In this document: positions 8,976 to 18,299 of the stretch, piece after piece | Layout of the letters: each line of letters opens with the position of its first letter | Position numbering within the stretch: the first letter of the stretch is position 1 | Source: Actinoplanes sp. NBC_00393 | GTDB lineage: Bacteria > Actinomycetota > Actinomycetes > Mycobacteriales > Micromonosporaceae | Length of the DNA: 64,000 nucleotides | Assembly (NCBI RefSeq): GCF_036053395.1 | Contig: NZ_CP107942.1 | Span: 10,840,001 to 10,904,000, forward strand | Reading direction: 5' to 3' | Made by a program: the position numbers and the translations under genes | Notes under the pieces: generated by a model | The model's input: the letters and a program-made list of their open reading frames with translations, nothing else | Told to the model about the DNA's origin: nothing | The model's database searches: none

Positions 8976-9109
8976 TCGCAACCATCGCCGGCGGTGTCCT
9001 CGGCATCGTCGGCATTGTCGCGACTGTCGGTGCGGTTAGCCCGTCCGCCGACCACGTCGCCAGCGAAACATCCACCGATGCGGAGCCGGCGGTTTACGGC
9101 ACCCGCTGA
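8951..9109 (+). CDS. DUF2613 small membrane/secreted peptide
   Basis: This 52-residue protein consists of an N-terminal hydrophobic segment (TFVVATIAGGVLGIVGIVATVGAV) followed by a short polar tail ending in VYGTR. This is the DUF2613 family, known in M. tuberculosis as Rv0236A beside aftD. A good Shine-Dalgarno (GGGGAGGAAG) sits just before the ATG, and the start overlaps the upstream membrane gene by 25 bases. Its 3' end overlaps the convergent GT4 gene by 16 bases. The role is unknown; the constant pairing with AftD-type enzymes suggests a small partner of the arabinosyltransferase. Confidence 0.85.
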   Translation: MAKLATFVVATIAGGVLGIVGIVATVGAVSPSADHVASETSTDAEPAVYGTR

Positions 9110-10275
9110 TCTGCCGGCGCCGTCCGGATAGCGGGAAGCTGCCCGGCGACCACCTCGGCGAAGGCCTCACCGGCCTTCTCCCAGGTGAATCGCCGGGCAT
9201 GTGTCGTTGCGGCGGCGCCCATCGCGGTCCGCCGGCGAGCGTCCAGCAACAGCTCACGCACCCGCAGGTAGAAGTCGTACTCGTTCTCGACGAGCACGCC
9301 GGTCTCCCCGTCGACCATCGCGTCGGCGACGCCACCGGCGGAGCGGAACGCCACCGCGGGCGTGCCCCGGGCGCCGGCCTCGACGATGGTCAGCCCCCAG
9401 CCCTCCTTGAGCGAGGGCATCAGCATCAGCCAGGAGCCGCAGAGCAGCTCGTGCTTGCGCTCCTCGGAGACGAAACCGGTGAACTGCACCCGGTCCTCGA
9501 TGCACAGGTCGGCGGCGAGCTGGATCAGCGGCTCGTCCCACCAGCCCTGTCCGGCCACCACCAGCTCGACGTCCGGCAGCTCGGTGGCGAGCAGTGCGGT
9601 GGCCCGCAGCGCGAACTCGACCCGCTTGTGCGGCACCAGCCGGCCCAGCACCATCAGGCTCGGGTACGGCGTACGCGCCACCGCCCGCCCGGTGACCTCG
9701 GGTGTGCCGTTGTGGACGACGTTGATCCGGTGCCGGTCGACGCCCAGCCCGACGAGTTCCTCGCGGGTGGATTCGGACACTGTTATATAGGAGCAGTTGC
9801 GGTAGACCCGAACGGCCAACCTCGACTCGATCCACCAGCCGATCCGGGCGACCCGCGGTCCGAAGACGACCGGCCACTGCTCACGGTGCACATGGTGGAC
9901 GAGGGCGATCACCGGGCGCCGCGCGTACAGCTTGCTGAGGAACGGCATGCCGTTGCCGACGTCGATGATCAGATCCGGACGCCCGAGCCCGCGGCGCGAC
10001 AGCGGACCGAAACCGAGGGCGCCCATCAGGTACGTCAGCGCGGCCATCAGGTACACGGTGTGCCGGCCTCCGCGGCGGACGATTCGCATGCCTTCCGGGG
10101 TGATCTCGCGGGCCGGCGCGGTACCGTGCGCCTGGCAGAGCAGCGTGACGCGGTAGCCGAGGCTGATCAGCTCGGCGGCAACGCGCTCGAGGAAGAGCTC
10201 CGAACCGCCACCCTCGGGATGCTTGGTGTCCCGCCAGTTGAGGAACAGAACGTGACCGCCGCAGGCATCCGTCAT
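9094..10275 (-). CDS. Glycosyltransferase family 4 (GT-B)
   Basis: This 393-residue protein begins with the GT-B N-terminal pattern FLNWRDTKHPEGGGSELF, where the glycine-rich loop touches the acceptor side. It has the GT4 landmarks VLGRLVPHKRVEFALRA (donor-site KR) and EGWGLTIVEAG (E-x7-E). It probably transfers a hexose from a nucleotide sugar to a lipid or glycan at the inner membrane face. Its size and neighbours parallel M. tuberculosis Rv0225. It is transcribed alone against the operon on its right, diverging from the VWA protein across a 104-base gap; a GGGGTGG-type Shine-Dalgarno precedes the ATG. Confidence 0.85.
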   Translation of the reverse strand: MTDACGGHVLFLNWRDTKHPEGGGSELFLERVAAELISLGYRVTLLCQAHGTAPAREITPEGMRIVRRGGRHTVYLMAALTYLMGALGFGPLSRRGLGRPDLIIDVGNGMPFLSKLYARRPVIALVHHVHREQWPVVFGPRVARIGWWIESRLAVRVYRNCSYITVSESTREELVGLGVDRHRINVVHNGTPEVTGRAVARTPYPSLMVLGRLVPHKRVEFALRATALLATELPDVELVVAGQGWWDEPLIQLAADLCIEDRVQFTGFVSEERKHELLCGSWLMLMPSLKEGWGLTIVEAGARGTPAVAFRSAGGVADAMVDGETGVLVENEYDFYLRVRELLLDARRRTAMGAAATTHARRFTWEKAGEAFAEVVAGQLPAIRTAPADQRVP

Positions 10276-10379
10276 GGTCTACTCTGCCACCCCTACTAGC
10301 GAGTACGATTCGCGGTCGCGTCACACTAGGGCAGCCCCGCGAACATCCGCAACGGTGGCGTAACAACGGGAGGGATCGC

Positions 10380-12116
10380 GTGGCCGACGGGAGCCTCCGC
10401 GCGCGACCAGAGTTCTGGCCGGTCACGCTCTTGAGCGTGGCGCTGATCGCGGTGCTCGGCGGTTGGGCCGGTTTCACCTACGCCGAGCGGACCCGCAGCG
10501 ACCCCGGCTGCGCCGAGCGCACCACGCTGCGGGTGGCGACGGCGCCGAGTATCGCCGAGCCGGTCCGCGCGGTCGCCGACCGGTACACCAACCGCCAGCC
10601 GTGCCTGGACGTGCTGGTCGAGGGCCGCGAGTCGGCGGACGTGCTGCGGACCGTGGCACGGACCGCGCCGGCCGGCGCGACGCCCTCCGGATCCGCCGCG
10701 CCGTCGGCTTCGGCCGCCGCGCCGTCCGCTTCGGCCCCCACGGCTTCGGGCCAGATGGTGACTCCGGTGCCGGACGTCTGGGTGCCGGAATCGACGCTGT
10801 GGCTGCGCCGGGCCCGTGCCGTCGGCGCCTTCCAGGTCCCCGACGACGGGGTCACGGTGGCGACCACCCCGGTCGTGCTCGCCCTCGACGAGTCCTCGGC
10901 CGCCCGGCTGACCCGCCAGGGCCACGCCCTCGGCTGGCCCACCCTGGTCGGCGCCGCCAAGCTGCCGGTGCCGGTCTCGCTGCCCGACCCGGCGACCAGC
11001 CCGCTCGGCGTCGGCGCGCTGGTCGGCATCCAGGCCCTGGCCAAGTCGGACCCGGCCGCCACCGTGAAGATCATGCGCGGGCTCTCCCGGGACACCGTCT
11101 CGACGGCCGGTGAGGCGGTCCCGGATCCGGGCGGTCCCGGCGCGAACGAGTTCGGCATCATCAGCACCGAGCAGCAGGTCCTGCGCAACGCGGAGGCCGG
11201 CAAGCGGCAGGTCGCGGTCTATCCGCCGGCGGCCGTTCCGGGGCCGGACTACCCGTACGCGGTGCTGACCACCGAGGGCAGTGACCGCGAGGAGGCCACC
11301 GAGTTCCTGCGGGAACTGCTCGCCGAGGGCGGCGCGACCACCTTCACCGAGTACGGGCTGCGTACCCCGGCCGGCCAGGCGCCCGAGGGGATCCCGGCCG
11401 CCACCAAGATTCGCACCGCGGACTACGCGCCGGTCGCGCTGCCCGCCGTGGCGGCCGTCGAGGACCTGCTCAACACCTGGGGCGGGGTGCACATCAGCGC
11501 CCGGATGCTGGCCGTCTTCGACATCTCCGGCTCGATGGCCGAGGCGGTGCCCGGCTCCGGGGACACCCGGATGTCCGCCACCATCAAGGCTGCCCAGGAC
11601 GGGTCGAACCTGCTCCTCGGCACCACCGAACTCGGCGTCTGGGAGTTCTCCACCGATCTGGACGGCAAACGCGACTACCGGGAGGTGTTCCCGGTCCGCC
11701 CGATCGGTCCGCGCCGGGAGGAGATGCTCAAACGGGTGGGCCAGATGAAGGTCGAGTGGAACGGCGCCACCGGCCTCTACGACACCACCCTGGCCGCTTA
11801 CCGCGACGCGACCCGGAACTGGACCCCCGGAAAGATCAACATGGTGCTGATCCTGACCGACGGGCGCGACGACAACCCGGACGGGATCAGCCGCTCCCGG
11901 CTGCTGCGTGAGCTGGGCGAACTCGTCGACCGGAAGCGGCCGCTGCCGATCCTGTTCATCGGCGTCGGGCCGGAGATCGACAAGGACGAGCTGAACCAGA
12001 TCGCCAAGGTCACCGGCGGACAGGTCGCGCTGACCAAGAAGCCTTCCGGAATCCGAGAAATCTTCTACACTTCGCTCGCCCAATTCAGCTGCCTGCCCCC
12101 GGAGTGCCGCCGATGA
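10380..12116 (+). CDS. Substrate-binding plus VWA domain membrane-anchored protein
   Basis: This 578-residue protein has one N-terminal membrane helix (about residues 15-35), a short-sequence Ala/Ser/Pro linker near residues 95-125, a periplasmic-binding-like domain (about residues 45-340) and a C-terminal von Willebrand A domain. The VWA domain shows the metal-site motif DISGS at residues 381-385 and a downstream LTDGRDD loop. The start is GTG at 10380 after a GGGAGGG Shine-Dalgarno. The next gene, an AftD-type enzyme, begins inside its stop codon (ATGA), so the two are co-translated. It probably acts outside the membrane as a Mg2+-dependent ligand- or protein-binding partner; the ligand is unknown. 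Confidence 0.8.
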   Translation: MADGSLRARPEFWPVTLLSVALIAVLGGWAGFTYAERTRSDPGCAERTTLRVATAPSIAEPVRAVADRYTNRQPCLDVLVEGRESADVLRTVARTAPAGATPSGSAAPSASAAAPSASAPTASGQMVTPVPDVWVPESTLWLRRARAVGAFQVPDDGVTVATTPVVLALDESSAARLTRQGHALGWPTLVGAAKLPVPVSLPDPATSPLGVGALVGIQALAKSDPAATVKIMRGLSRDTVSTAGEAVPDPGGPGANEFGIISTEQQVLRNAEAGKRQVAVYPPAAVPGPDYPYAVLTTEGSDREEATEFLRELLAEGGATTFTEYGLRTPAGQAPEGIPAATKIRTADYAPVALPAVAAVEDLLNTWGGVHISARMLAVFDISGSMAEAVPGSGDTRMSATIKAAQDGSNLLLGTTELGVWEFSTDLDGKRDYREVFPVRPIGPRREEMLKRVGQMKVEWNGATGLYDTTLAAYRDATRNWTPGKINMVLILTDGRDDNPDGISRSRLLRELGELVDRKRPLPILFIGVGPEIDKDELNQIAKVTGGQVALTKKPSGIREIFYTSLAQFSCLPPECRR

Positions 12117-15100
12117 CTGCCGCCCTCCGGGAGCGGACGCCCACCGTGGCTGCGACACCGCCCGCCCCGCGTCGCTCGTACCTGGCCTGGACCGGCGCGC
12201 TCGTGCTCGTGGTCCTGTCGTTCCTGCAGCGTCCCGGCCGGACCACGTTCGACACGAAACTGGACCTCGCCGAGAACCCGCTCGGCCTGATGGAACGGGC
12301 CCTGCACCTGTGGAACCCGTGGGCCACCTCGGGCGAGCTGCAGCAGCAGGCGTACGGCTACCTGTTCCCGATGGGCCCGTTCTTCGCGGCCGGTGACCTG
12401 CTCGGCGTACCCCCGTGGATCACGCAACGGGTCTGGTGCGCGCTGCTCCTCTGTGCCGCCTACTTCGGCGTGCTGCTGCTGGCCCGCGCCCTGCGGATCG
12501 GCAACGAGGCGGGCCGGGTGATCGGCGCGCTGGCGTACGCCCTGGCGCCCCGGATGCTCACCGAGATCGGCCCGCTCTCCTCGGAGATGCTGCCGGTCGT
12601 CATGCTGCCCTGGGTGCTGTTGCCGCTGGTGTGCGTACGCCGGATCGGCTCGCCCCGCCGCGCCGCCGCACTCTCCGCCCTGGCCGTGCTCTGCATGGGC
12701 GGCATCAACGCGGCCGCCGTGGTGATGGCGCTGGTCCTGCCCGGCCTGTGGCTGATCACCCGGCGCTGGGACCGCGACCTGGCCCGGCTGATGGCCTGGT
12801 GGGTCCTCTGCGTCACGCTGGCCACCCTGTGGTGGGTCGTCCCGCTGTTCCTGTTCGGCGAGTACAGCCTGCCGTTCCTGGACTACATCGAGTCCTCCGC
12901 GACCACCACCGCCGTGACCTCGCTGTTCCAGGCGGTCCGCGGCACCAACCAGTGGAGCGGCTACATCGTCCAGGGCGAGCCGTGGTGGCCGGCCGGCTGG
13001 ATCCTGGTCGACAACCCGGTGCTGATGGCCGCGACCGCGCTGCTCGCCGCCGTGGGCCTGGTCGGCCTGGCCCTGCGCGGGCTGCCCGAGCGGCGGTTCC
13101 TGGTGATCGGCCTGCTGGCCGGTCTCAGCCTGCTGACCATGGGATACGTCGGCACGCTGGACAGCCCGTTCGCCCCGTACATCCGGGAGTGGCTGGACGG
13201 CCCGCTCGCCCCGCTGCGCAACGTGCACAAGTTCGAGCCGGTGCTGCGGCTGCCGGTCGCGCTCGGTATCGCGTACGCGGCCGGCCGTACCCTCGCGTTG
13301 CCGCGGCTGCGGGTCCGGATGCCGTCCGCACCGGTCGTCGCCGCGCTGCTGATCGTGGCGGTGGCGCCCGCGTGGATGCTGGTGCTGCGTCCCGGGCCCG
13401 GCTGGTCGTCGGTGCCGCCCTACTGGAGCCAGGCCGCCGACTGGCTGGCCGACCGGGACGCGCAGGCCCGCACGCTGGTGGTTCCCGGGACCGGCTTCGC
13501 CCAGCACACCTGGGGCCGGACGGTGGACGAGCCGATCCAGCCGCTCGCCGGGGCGCCCTGGTCGACGCGGCACCAGATCCCGCTCGGGTCCGAGGGCAAC
13601 ATCCGGGTGATGGACACCGTCGAGGCCGTCCTGGCACAGGGCCGCGGCTCGTCCGCGCTCTCCGCGTTCCTGGCCCGCAACGGCTACCGCTACCTGCTGC
13701 TGCGGCACGACCTGAACCGCACCGCGTCCGGCGCCCCGCCGATCGCGGTGGTCCGCCGCGCGGTGACCAACTCACCCGGCCTGACCGCGGCCGCCACGTT
13801 CGGCCCGCAGGTCGGCGCGGGCGGCGCACAGCCCAGCCCGGTCGACGCGGCCGTCTCGGTGCCGTCCATCGAGATCTTCGAGGTGGAGCAGCCGGCGCCG
13901 GCGGTGTCGGCGACCACGGCCGACACCGTGCCGGTCGTCTCCGGCGGCCCGGAGTCGCTGCTCACCGTCCTGGAACAGGGACTGATCGATCCGGCCCAGC
14001 CGACCGTGCTGGCCGGCGACCAGGACAGCGCCCTGGGCCTGCCGCAGACGCCGGCACAGCAGATCGTCACCGACGGACTGCGCCGCCGCGAGCTGAACAT
14101 CGGCCGGATGCGGGACAACGTCAGCCACACCCTGACCGAGGACGAGGAGACCCGGCAGGGACGGGTGCGCACCGACCTGCTGCCGTTCGACGCCGACGGG
14201 CACCAGACAGTCGCCGCCTACCAGGGCATCCGGTCGGTCGAGGCGTCCAGCGGGATGAGCTTCTCCGACTCGATCGGCCCGAGCGACCCGTCCACGCTGC
14301 CGTTCGCGGCGCTGGACGGCGACGCGTCGACCGCCTGGCGCTCCGACCCGTTCCAGCCGGCCGCCGGGCAGTGGATCGAGGTGGAGCTGGAGACGGCGAA
14401 GCGGGTCACCGCGGTGACCGTCGACTTCGTGGACGACGTACGGGTCGCGGCGCCGGTGGCGATCGTCCGGCTCACCACCGATCAGGGTGTGGTGGACCGC
14501 GGCGTGCCGGCCACTCCGGGCCCGCACCGGCTGTCCACCCTGCCCGGTCTCACCACCTCGGTGAAGGTGACCGTGCTCGCCCTGCGGCAGGGCTACCAGG
14601 GCGGTATCGCGCTGCGCGAGCTGGGCATCCCCGGCCTCACCGCGGAGCGCGCCATGCGGGTCCCGTCCGATCTGGGTACGACCGCGCCGGTCTTCGCCTT
14701 CGAACGGGCCACCCAGCAGCGGGGCGCCTGCTTCACCGCCTCCGGCCAGACCCGCTGCGACCAGTTCCTGGCCCGCACCGGCGAGGAGCCGCTCGGCGTG
14801 GACCGGTACTTCAGCACGCCGGTCGACGCCGCGTACGACCTGAAGCTGACCGCCCTGCCCCGGCCCGGCGCCGCGCTGCCGCTCGGCCGGCCGGTGAGCG
14901 CGTCCGCGTCGTCCACCCTGACCGGTGACGTGACCGTGGGGGCGCACGCGGCGGTCGACGGCGACCCGGCCACCGCCTGGCTGGCCGAGCCGACCGAGGA
15001 CAAGCCGGTGCTGCGGCTGGCCTGGAGCGGCGCCCGCCGGATGGACCGGATCCGCCTGGTCGTGCCGCAGGCACCGGTGGCCGCGCGGACCACGCAGGTG

Positions 15101-17068
15101 GTGCTCGGGACCGACGCCGGGGACTTCGCCGCCGACGTCGGCGCCGACGGCTGGGTGCGGTTCCCGGCCGTGACCACCTCGCGCCTCGACATCATCGTCA
15201 ACTCCGCGGAGAAGGCGATCGCCGACCCGCGGGGCAACGGCTGGCCGGCCCCGGCGGGCATCGCCGAGGTCGAGGTGCCGGCGCTGGGCAACCGGTTGTC
15301 GCCGGCGAGCGACAGCACCCCGCTGGTCGCACCCTGCGGAACCGGCCCGGCCGTCGAGATCGACGGCGTCTCCTACCCGACGTCGGTGACCGGCACGCTC
15401 GGCGACGTCCGGGCGAGCCGCCCGCTGCCGGTCACCATCTGTGACGACTTCGCCAGTGAGTCGGTGCCGCTGACGGCCGGCGAGCACCACCTGCGCACGC
15501 TGCCGTCGACGGCGTTCGTCGGCGAATCCGCGACGCTCGTGCGGGACGGCGGCACCGCGGTGCCGGCCGTGACCCGGCGCGACGTCAAGATCGGGCAGTG
15601 GGACGCCACCGAGCGGACGGTCACCGTCGGTTCCGGCGCGGCGGCTCTGCTCGTGGTCCCGGAGAACCTCAACGCCGGCTGGGCCGCCAGCCTGAACGGC
15701 CAGGACCTGCGCCCGGTACGCGTGGACGGCTGGCAGCAGGCGTTCGAGCTCCCGGCCGGCGAGGGCGGCACCGTCACCCTGCGCTTCGAACCGGACGAGC
15801 CGTACCGGGCCGGTCTGGCCGTCGGCGCGGTCTGCGTCGTCCTCGTGCTGCTGCTCGCCCTCGCGCCGGTCCGCCGCCGCTGGGCTCCCGCCGCCCACCC
15901 GCAGGGCCGGCCGTCGCGCCGCTTCCCCGGCGGTGAGGCCTGGATGCTGGTGCCGCTGATGGCTCTGGTCGTCACGCTGGGTGGCGCCGCCGGTGCGGTT
16001 CTGCTGCTGATCGCGCTCATCGTGCGGCAGCTCTGGCCGAACGCACTGCCCGCCCTCGCGTTCATCAGCGCCGCGACCGGACTGGTCGTCGCCGTCGGTG
16101 GGCGCCTGCTCGGCGAGGGGCAGGAGCTGGCGTACGGCGCGGCGGTCCAGCTGGCCATGCTGGCGGCGGTCTGCTGGGTCGCGGCGACCGCCGCGCCGGC
16201 TGCCGGCCGCCCGGCCGAGGAGCCGGAAGTCGTTGCCGAGACGCCGTCGGAGGAACCTGCTGCCGCGGAGCCGTACCGAGCCACGTTGCGCCGGTCGATC
16301 GGCCTCTTCCGCACCTTCCTCGTCGAGCAGACCGACCCGGACCGCTTCTACTCGCTGCTCGCCACCGACTCGGTCCGGCAGCTCGGGTCGTACGTGAAGC
16401 TGGACGGCGCGCGGGTGCTGGACGTGGGCGGCGGGCCCGGCTACTTCTCGTCCGAGTTCGAGAAGGCGGGCGCGACCTACCTCGGGATCGACCCGGCGGT
16501 CGGTGACTTCGCCGCCGCCGGCGCCGAGGTCAGCGGCATGGTCCGGGGGAGTGGCACAGCGCTGCCGATCCGCACCGGCGTGCTGGACGTCTGCTACTCG
16601 TCCAACGTGCTCGAGCACGTCGACGCGCCGGAGGCGATGCTCGACGAGATGCTGCGGGTGACCCGGCCGGGCGGCACCGTGTACGTCTCGTTCACGCCCT
16701 GGTACTCGCCGCACGGCGGGCACGAGACGGCGCCCTGGCACTTCCTCGGCGGCCGGTACGCCCGGCGCCGCTACCAGCGGAAGAACGGCCGCGAGCCGAA
16801 GAACCGCTTCATGGAGTCGCTGTTCCCGGTCACTGCGGCCCGGGCCATGCGATGGGTCCGCGCCGCCCGCCGGGCCGGCGACGTCACCGTCGTCGATGTA
16901 CTGCCGCGTTACCACCCGAAATGGGCGAAGTGGGTCGCCCGGGTCCCAGTGCTGCGGGAGACCTTGACGTGGAACTTCACCGTCGTGCTCCGGCGCACAG
17001 GTGAGTCCGATTCAACTGTCGTTCAGGAAGATGTGGCCAGGGTCTCGCTTCCGGATGTGACTCAGTAG
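12113..17068 (+). CDS. aftD: AftD-type alpha-(1->3)-arabinofuranosyltransferase (DUF3367) fused to a C-terminal SAM methyltransferase
   Basis: This is a 1651-residue protein. Residues 1-450 are polytopic GT-C membrane sequence with AftD-like blocks (FDTKLDL, LWNPWATSGELQQQAYGYLFP). Two F5/8C/CBM-like beta domains follow, near residues 705-780 (LDGDASTAWRSDPF) and 925-1000 (VDGDPATAWLAEP), and two or more helices lie near residues 1235-1370. From about residue 1389 a complete class I methyltransferase is appended, with VLDVGGGPGYF at about 1434, SSNVLEHVDAPE and MLRVTRPGG. The tail resembles M. tuberculosis Rv0224c, which is a separate protein there. AftD normally ends after its C-terminal helices, at about 1400 residues, so this is a fusion. 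I chose the ATG at 12113, overlapping the VWA stop. It acts in the membrane on lipid-linked arabinose or another pentose; the methyl acceptor is unknown. Confidence 0.85.
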   Translation: MTAALRERTPTVAATPPAPRRSYLAWTGALVLVVLSFLQRPGRTTFDTKLDLAENPLGLMERALHLWNPWATSGELQQQAYGYLFPMGPFFAAGDLLGVPPWITQRVWCALLLCAAYFGVLLLARALRIGNEAGRVIGALAYALAPRMLTEIGPLSSEMLPVVMLPWVLLPLVCVRRIGSPRRAAALSALAVLCMGGINAAAVVMALVLPGLWLITRRWDRDLARLMAWWVLCVTLATLWWVVPLFLFGEYSLPFLDYIESSATTTAVTSLFQAVRGTNQWSGYIVQGEPWWPAGWILVDNPVLMAATALLAAVGLVGLALRGLPERRFLVIGLLAGLSLLTMGYVGTLDSPFAPYIREWLDGPLAPLRNVHKFEPVLRLPVALGIAYAAGRTLALPRLRVRMPSAPVVAALLIVAVAPAWMLVLRPGPGWSSVPPYWSQAADWLADRDAQARTLVVPGTGFAQHTWGRTVDEPIQPLAGAPWSTRHQIPLGSEGNIRVMDTVEAVLAQGRGSSALSAFLARNGYRYLLLRHDLNRTASGAPPIAVVRRAVTNSPGLTAAATFGPQVGAGGAQPSPVDAAVSVPSIEIFEVEQPAPAVSATTADTVPVVSGGPESLLTVLEQGLIDPAQPTVLAGDQDSALGLPQTPAQQIVTDGLRRRELNIGRMRDNVSHTLTEDEETRQGRVRTDLLPFDADGHQTVAAYQGIRSVEASSGMSFSDSIGPSDPSTLPFAALDGDASTAWRSDPFQPAAGQWIEVELETAKRVTAVTVDFVDDVRVAAPVAIVRLTTDQGVVDRGVPATPGPHRLSTLPGLTTSVKVTVLALRQGYQGGIALRELGIPGLTAERAMRVPSDLGTTAPVFAFERATQQRGACFTASGQTRCDQFLARTGEEPLGVDRYFSTPVDAAYDLKLTALPRPGAALPLGRPVSASASSTLTGDVTVGAHAAVDGDPATAWLAEPTEDKPVLRLAWSGARRMDRIRLVVPQAPVAARTTQVVLGTDAGDFAADVGADGWVRFPAVTTSRLDIIVNSAEKAIADPRGNGWPAPAGIAEVEVPALGNRLSPASDSTPLVAPCGTGPAVEIDGVSYPTSVTGTLGDVRASRPLPVTICDDFASESVPLTAGEHHLRTLPSTAFVGESATLVRDGGTAVPAVTRRDVKIGQWDATERTVTVGSGAAALLVVPENLNAGWAASLNGQDLRPVRVDGWQQAFELPAGEGGTVTLRFEPDEPYRAGLAVGAVCVVLVLLLALAPVRRRWAPAAHPQGRPSRRFPGGEAWMLVPLMALVVTLGGAAGAVLLLIALIVRQLWPNALPALAFISAATGLVVAVGGRLLGEGQELAYGAAVQLAMLAAVCWVAATAAPAAGRPAEEPEVVAETPSEEPAAAEPYRATLRRSIGLFRTFLVEQTDPDRFYSLLATDSVRQLGSYVKLDGARVLDVGGGPGYFSSEFEKAGATYLGIDPAVGDFAAAGAEVSGMVRGSGTALPIRTGVLDVCYSSNVLEHVDAPEAMLDEMLRVTRPGGTVYVSFTPWYSPHGGHETAPWHFLGGRYARRRYQRKNGREPKNRFMESLFPVTAARAMRWVRAARRAGDVTVVDVLPRYHPKWAKWVARVPVLRETLTWNFTVVLRRTGESDSTVVQEDVARVSLPDVTQ

Positions 17069-17132
17069 TAACCTCCTGCAAGCTCGGCATACATCCATTG
17101 CCACTTTTTCGTTTCCACCTCGTGGAGGACAT

Positions 17133-18212
17133 ATGAAGTCCCGCGTCATCGGCACCGTGCTGTTCGGTCTCGGCGTCTTGGCGTTGGTATTCGCCGGCGG
17201 CCTGGCGTTCATCGTGGCGCCCGCGGTTTCGCAGCTGCCGTACGACATGGAGATGACGCAATCCGTCGCCGAAGCTCCGGGCGCACGCTTCCTGCAGATC
17301 ACCAACGGCAAGGCCACGGTCGAGTCCGGCACGCTGCGCTCGACCGTCACGGTGCAGCCGGACGCGGCGGAGACCGCCAAGCTGACCGGTGACCTCGACG
17401 GCAGCGCCCTGGTGTGGCTGGCCGGCCAGCAGGTCATGCGGACCGACACCAACGAGCTGATCAGCGCGTACAGCACGTCGCTCGCCGTCGACCGCAAGAC
17501 CGGCGCGGCGGCGGACTGGGACGGCGCCTGGCTGGACACCGGTAGCGACCGGCAGCCGGTCGAGTACACGGGCCACATGTACAAGTTCCCGTTCGGCACC
17601 GAGAAGGAAAGCTACGACATCTTCGACCGGGACATCCTGTCCGCGCAGCCGGCGAAGTTCGTGCAGACCGAGCAGATCGAGGGACTGGAGACCTACCAGT
17701 TCACCCAGGAGATCCAGAACGCGACGCAGGAACTGCCCGCCGACCGTCTCCAGGTGATCCTCGGCCAGCTGATCCCGGGCGCCACGTCCGGCCAGGTGAG
17801 CTACAGCAACACCCGTACCGTGTGGGTCGAGCCGACCACCGGCCAGTTCCTGCGCGTGCAGGAGGAGCAGAAGAAGACGCTGGTCGGTGACAACGGCACC
17901 TCGGTCGACATCCTCGACGCGACCTTCGTCTACACCGAGGACACCACCCAGCGCGCCGCCGAGGCGGCCGCGGACAACCGGCAGAAGCTGAACCTGGTCG
18001 GTCTGTGGGGCCCGCTGCTGCTCGGCCTGCTCGGCCTGATCCTGGCGATCGTCGGCGTCGTGATGATCGCCCGCCGCCCGGCGACGGCCGACGCGGGTGT
18101 GCCGGCGCAGCGCTCCGACAGCCCGCGGCACGCCGCGCAGAACGACGAGCCGGCTGACGAGGACCGTACCGAGGCGATCGCCGGGACCGGCCCGGAGAAG
18201 TCCGACAAATAG
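17133..18212 (+). CDS. DUF3068 / PorA-family membrane-anchored protein
   Basis: This 359-residue protein has an N-terminal helix (about residues 7-30), a long extracytoplasmic beta-rich domain with the family pattern YDIFDRDI and VWVEPTTGQFL, a second helix (about residues 290-315) and a hydrophilic acidic tail. This is the DUF3068 family, labelled PorA-like in domain databases and represented by M. tuberculosis Rv0227c. A GGAGG Shine-Dalgarno lies 4 bases before the ATG. The gene closes the AftD operon and is followed by a strong hairpin terminator. The biochemical role is unknown; in organisms lacking a mycolate outer membrane, a pore function would be unexpected. Confidence 0.8.
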   Translation: MKSRVIGTVLFGLGVLALVFAGGLAFIVAPAVSQLPYDMEMTQSVAEAPGARFLQITNGKATVESGTLRSTVTVQPDAAETAKLTGDLDGSALVWLAGQQVMRTDTNELISAYSTSLAVDRKTGAAADWDGAWLDTGSDRQPVEYTGHMYKFPFGTEKESYDIFDRDILSAQPAKFVQTEQIEGLETYQFTQEIQNATQELPADRLQVILGQLIPGATSGQVSYSNTRTVWVEPTTGQFLRVQEEQKKTLVGDNGTSVDILDATFVYTEDTTQRAAEAAADNRQKLNLVGLWGPLLLGLLGLILAIVGVVMIARRPATADAGVPAQRSDSPRHAAQNDEPADEDRTEAIAGTGPEKSDK

Positions 18213-18228
18213 CGTTCCCCGCTGACGA

Positions 18229-18262
18229 CCGCCCCATCGGACCCGAAGGTCCGGTGGGGCGG
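18229..18262 (+). terminator. Intrinsic-type hairpin after the envelope operon
   Basis: A 15-base-pair stem (CCGCCCCATCGGACC pairing with GGTCCGGTGGGGCGG, one G-U wobble) closes on a CGAA loop. It lies 17 bases after the DUF3068 stop and is followed by ATCGTTTCC, a weak T tract typical of high-GC terminators. Confidence 0.85.
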
Positions 18263-18299
18263 ATCGTTTCCGGCGGGTCACAATGCCGGCCGGCACCAG

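Noticed and set aside
13772..16915. 1047-residue minus-strand open frame
   Set aside because: It is an antisense shadow of the AftD fusion, which has conserved domains in the other frame.
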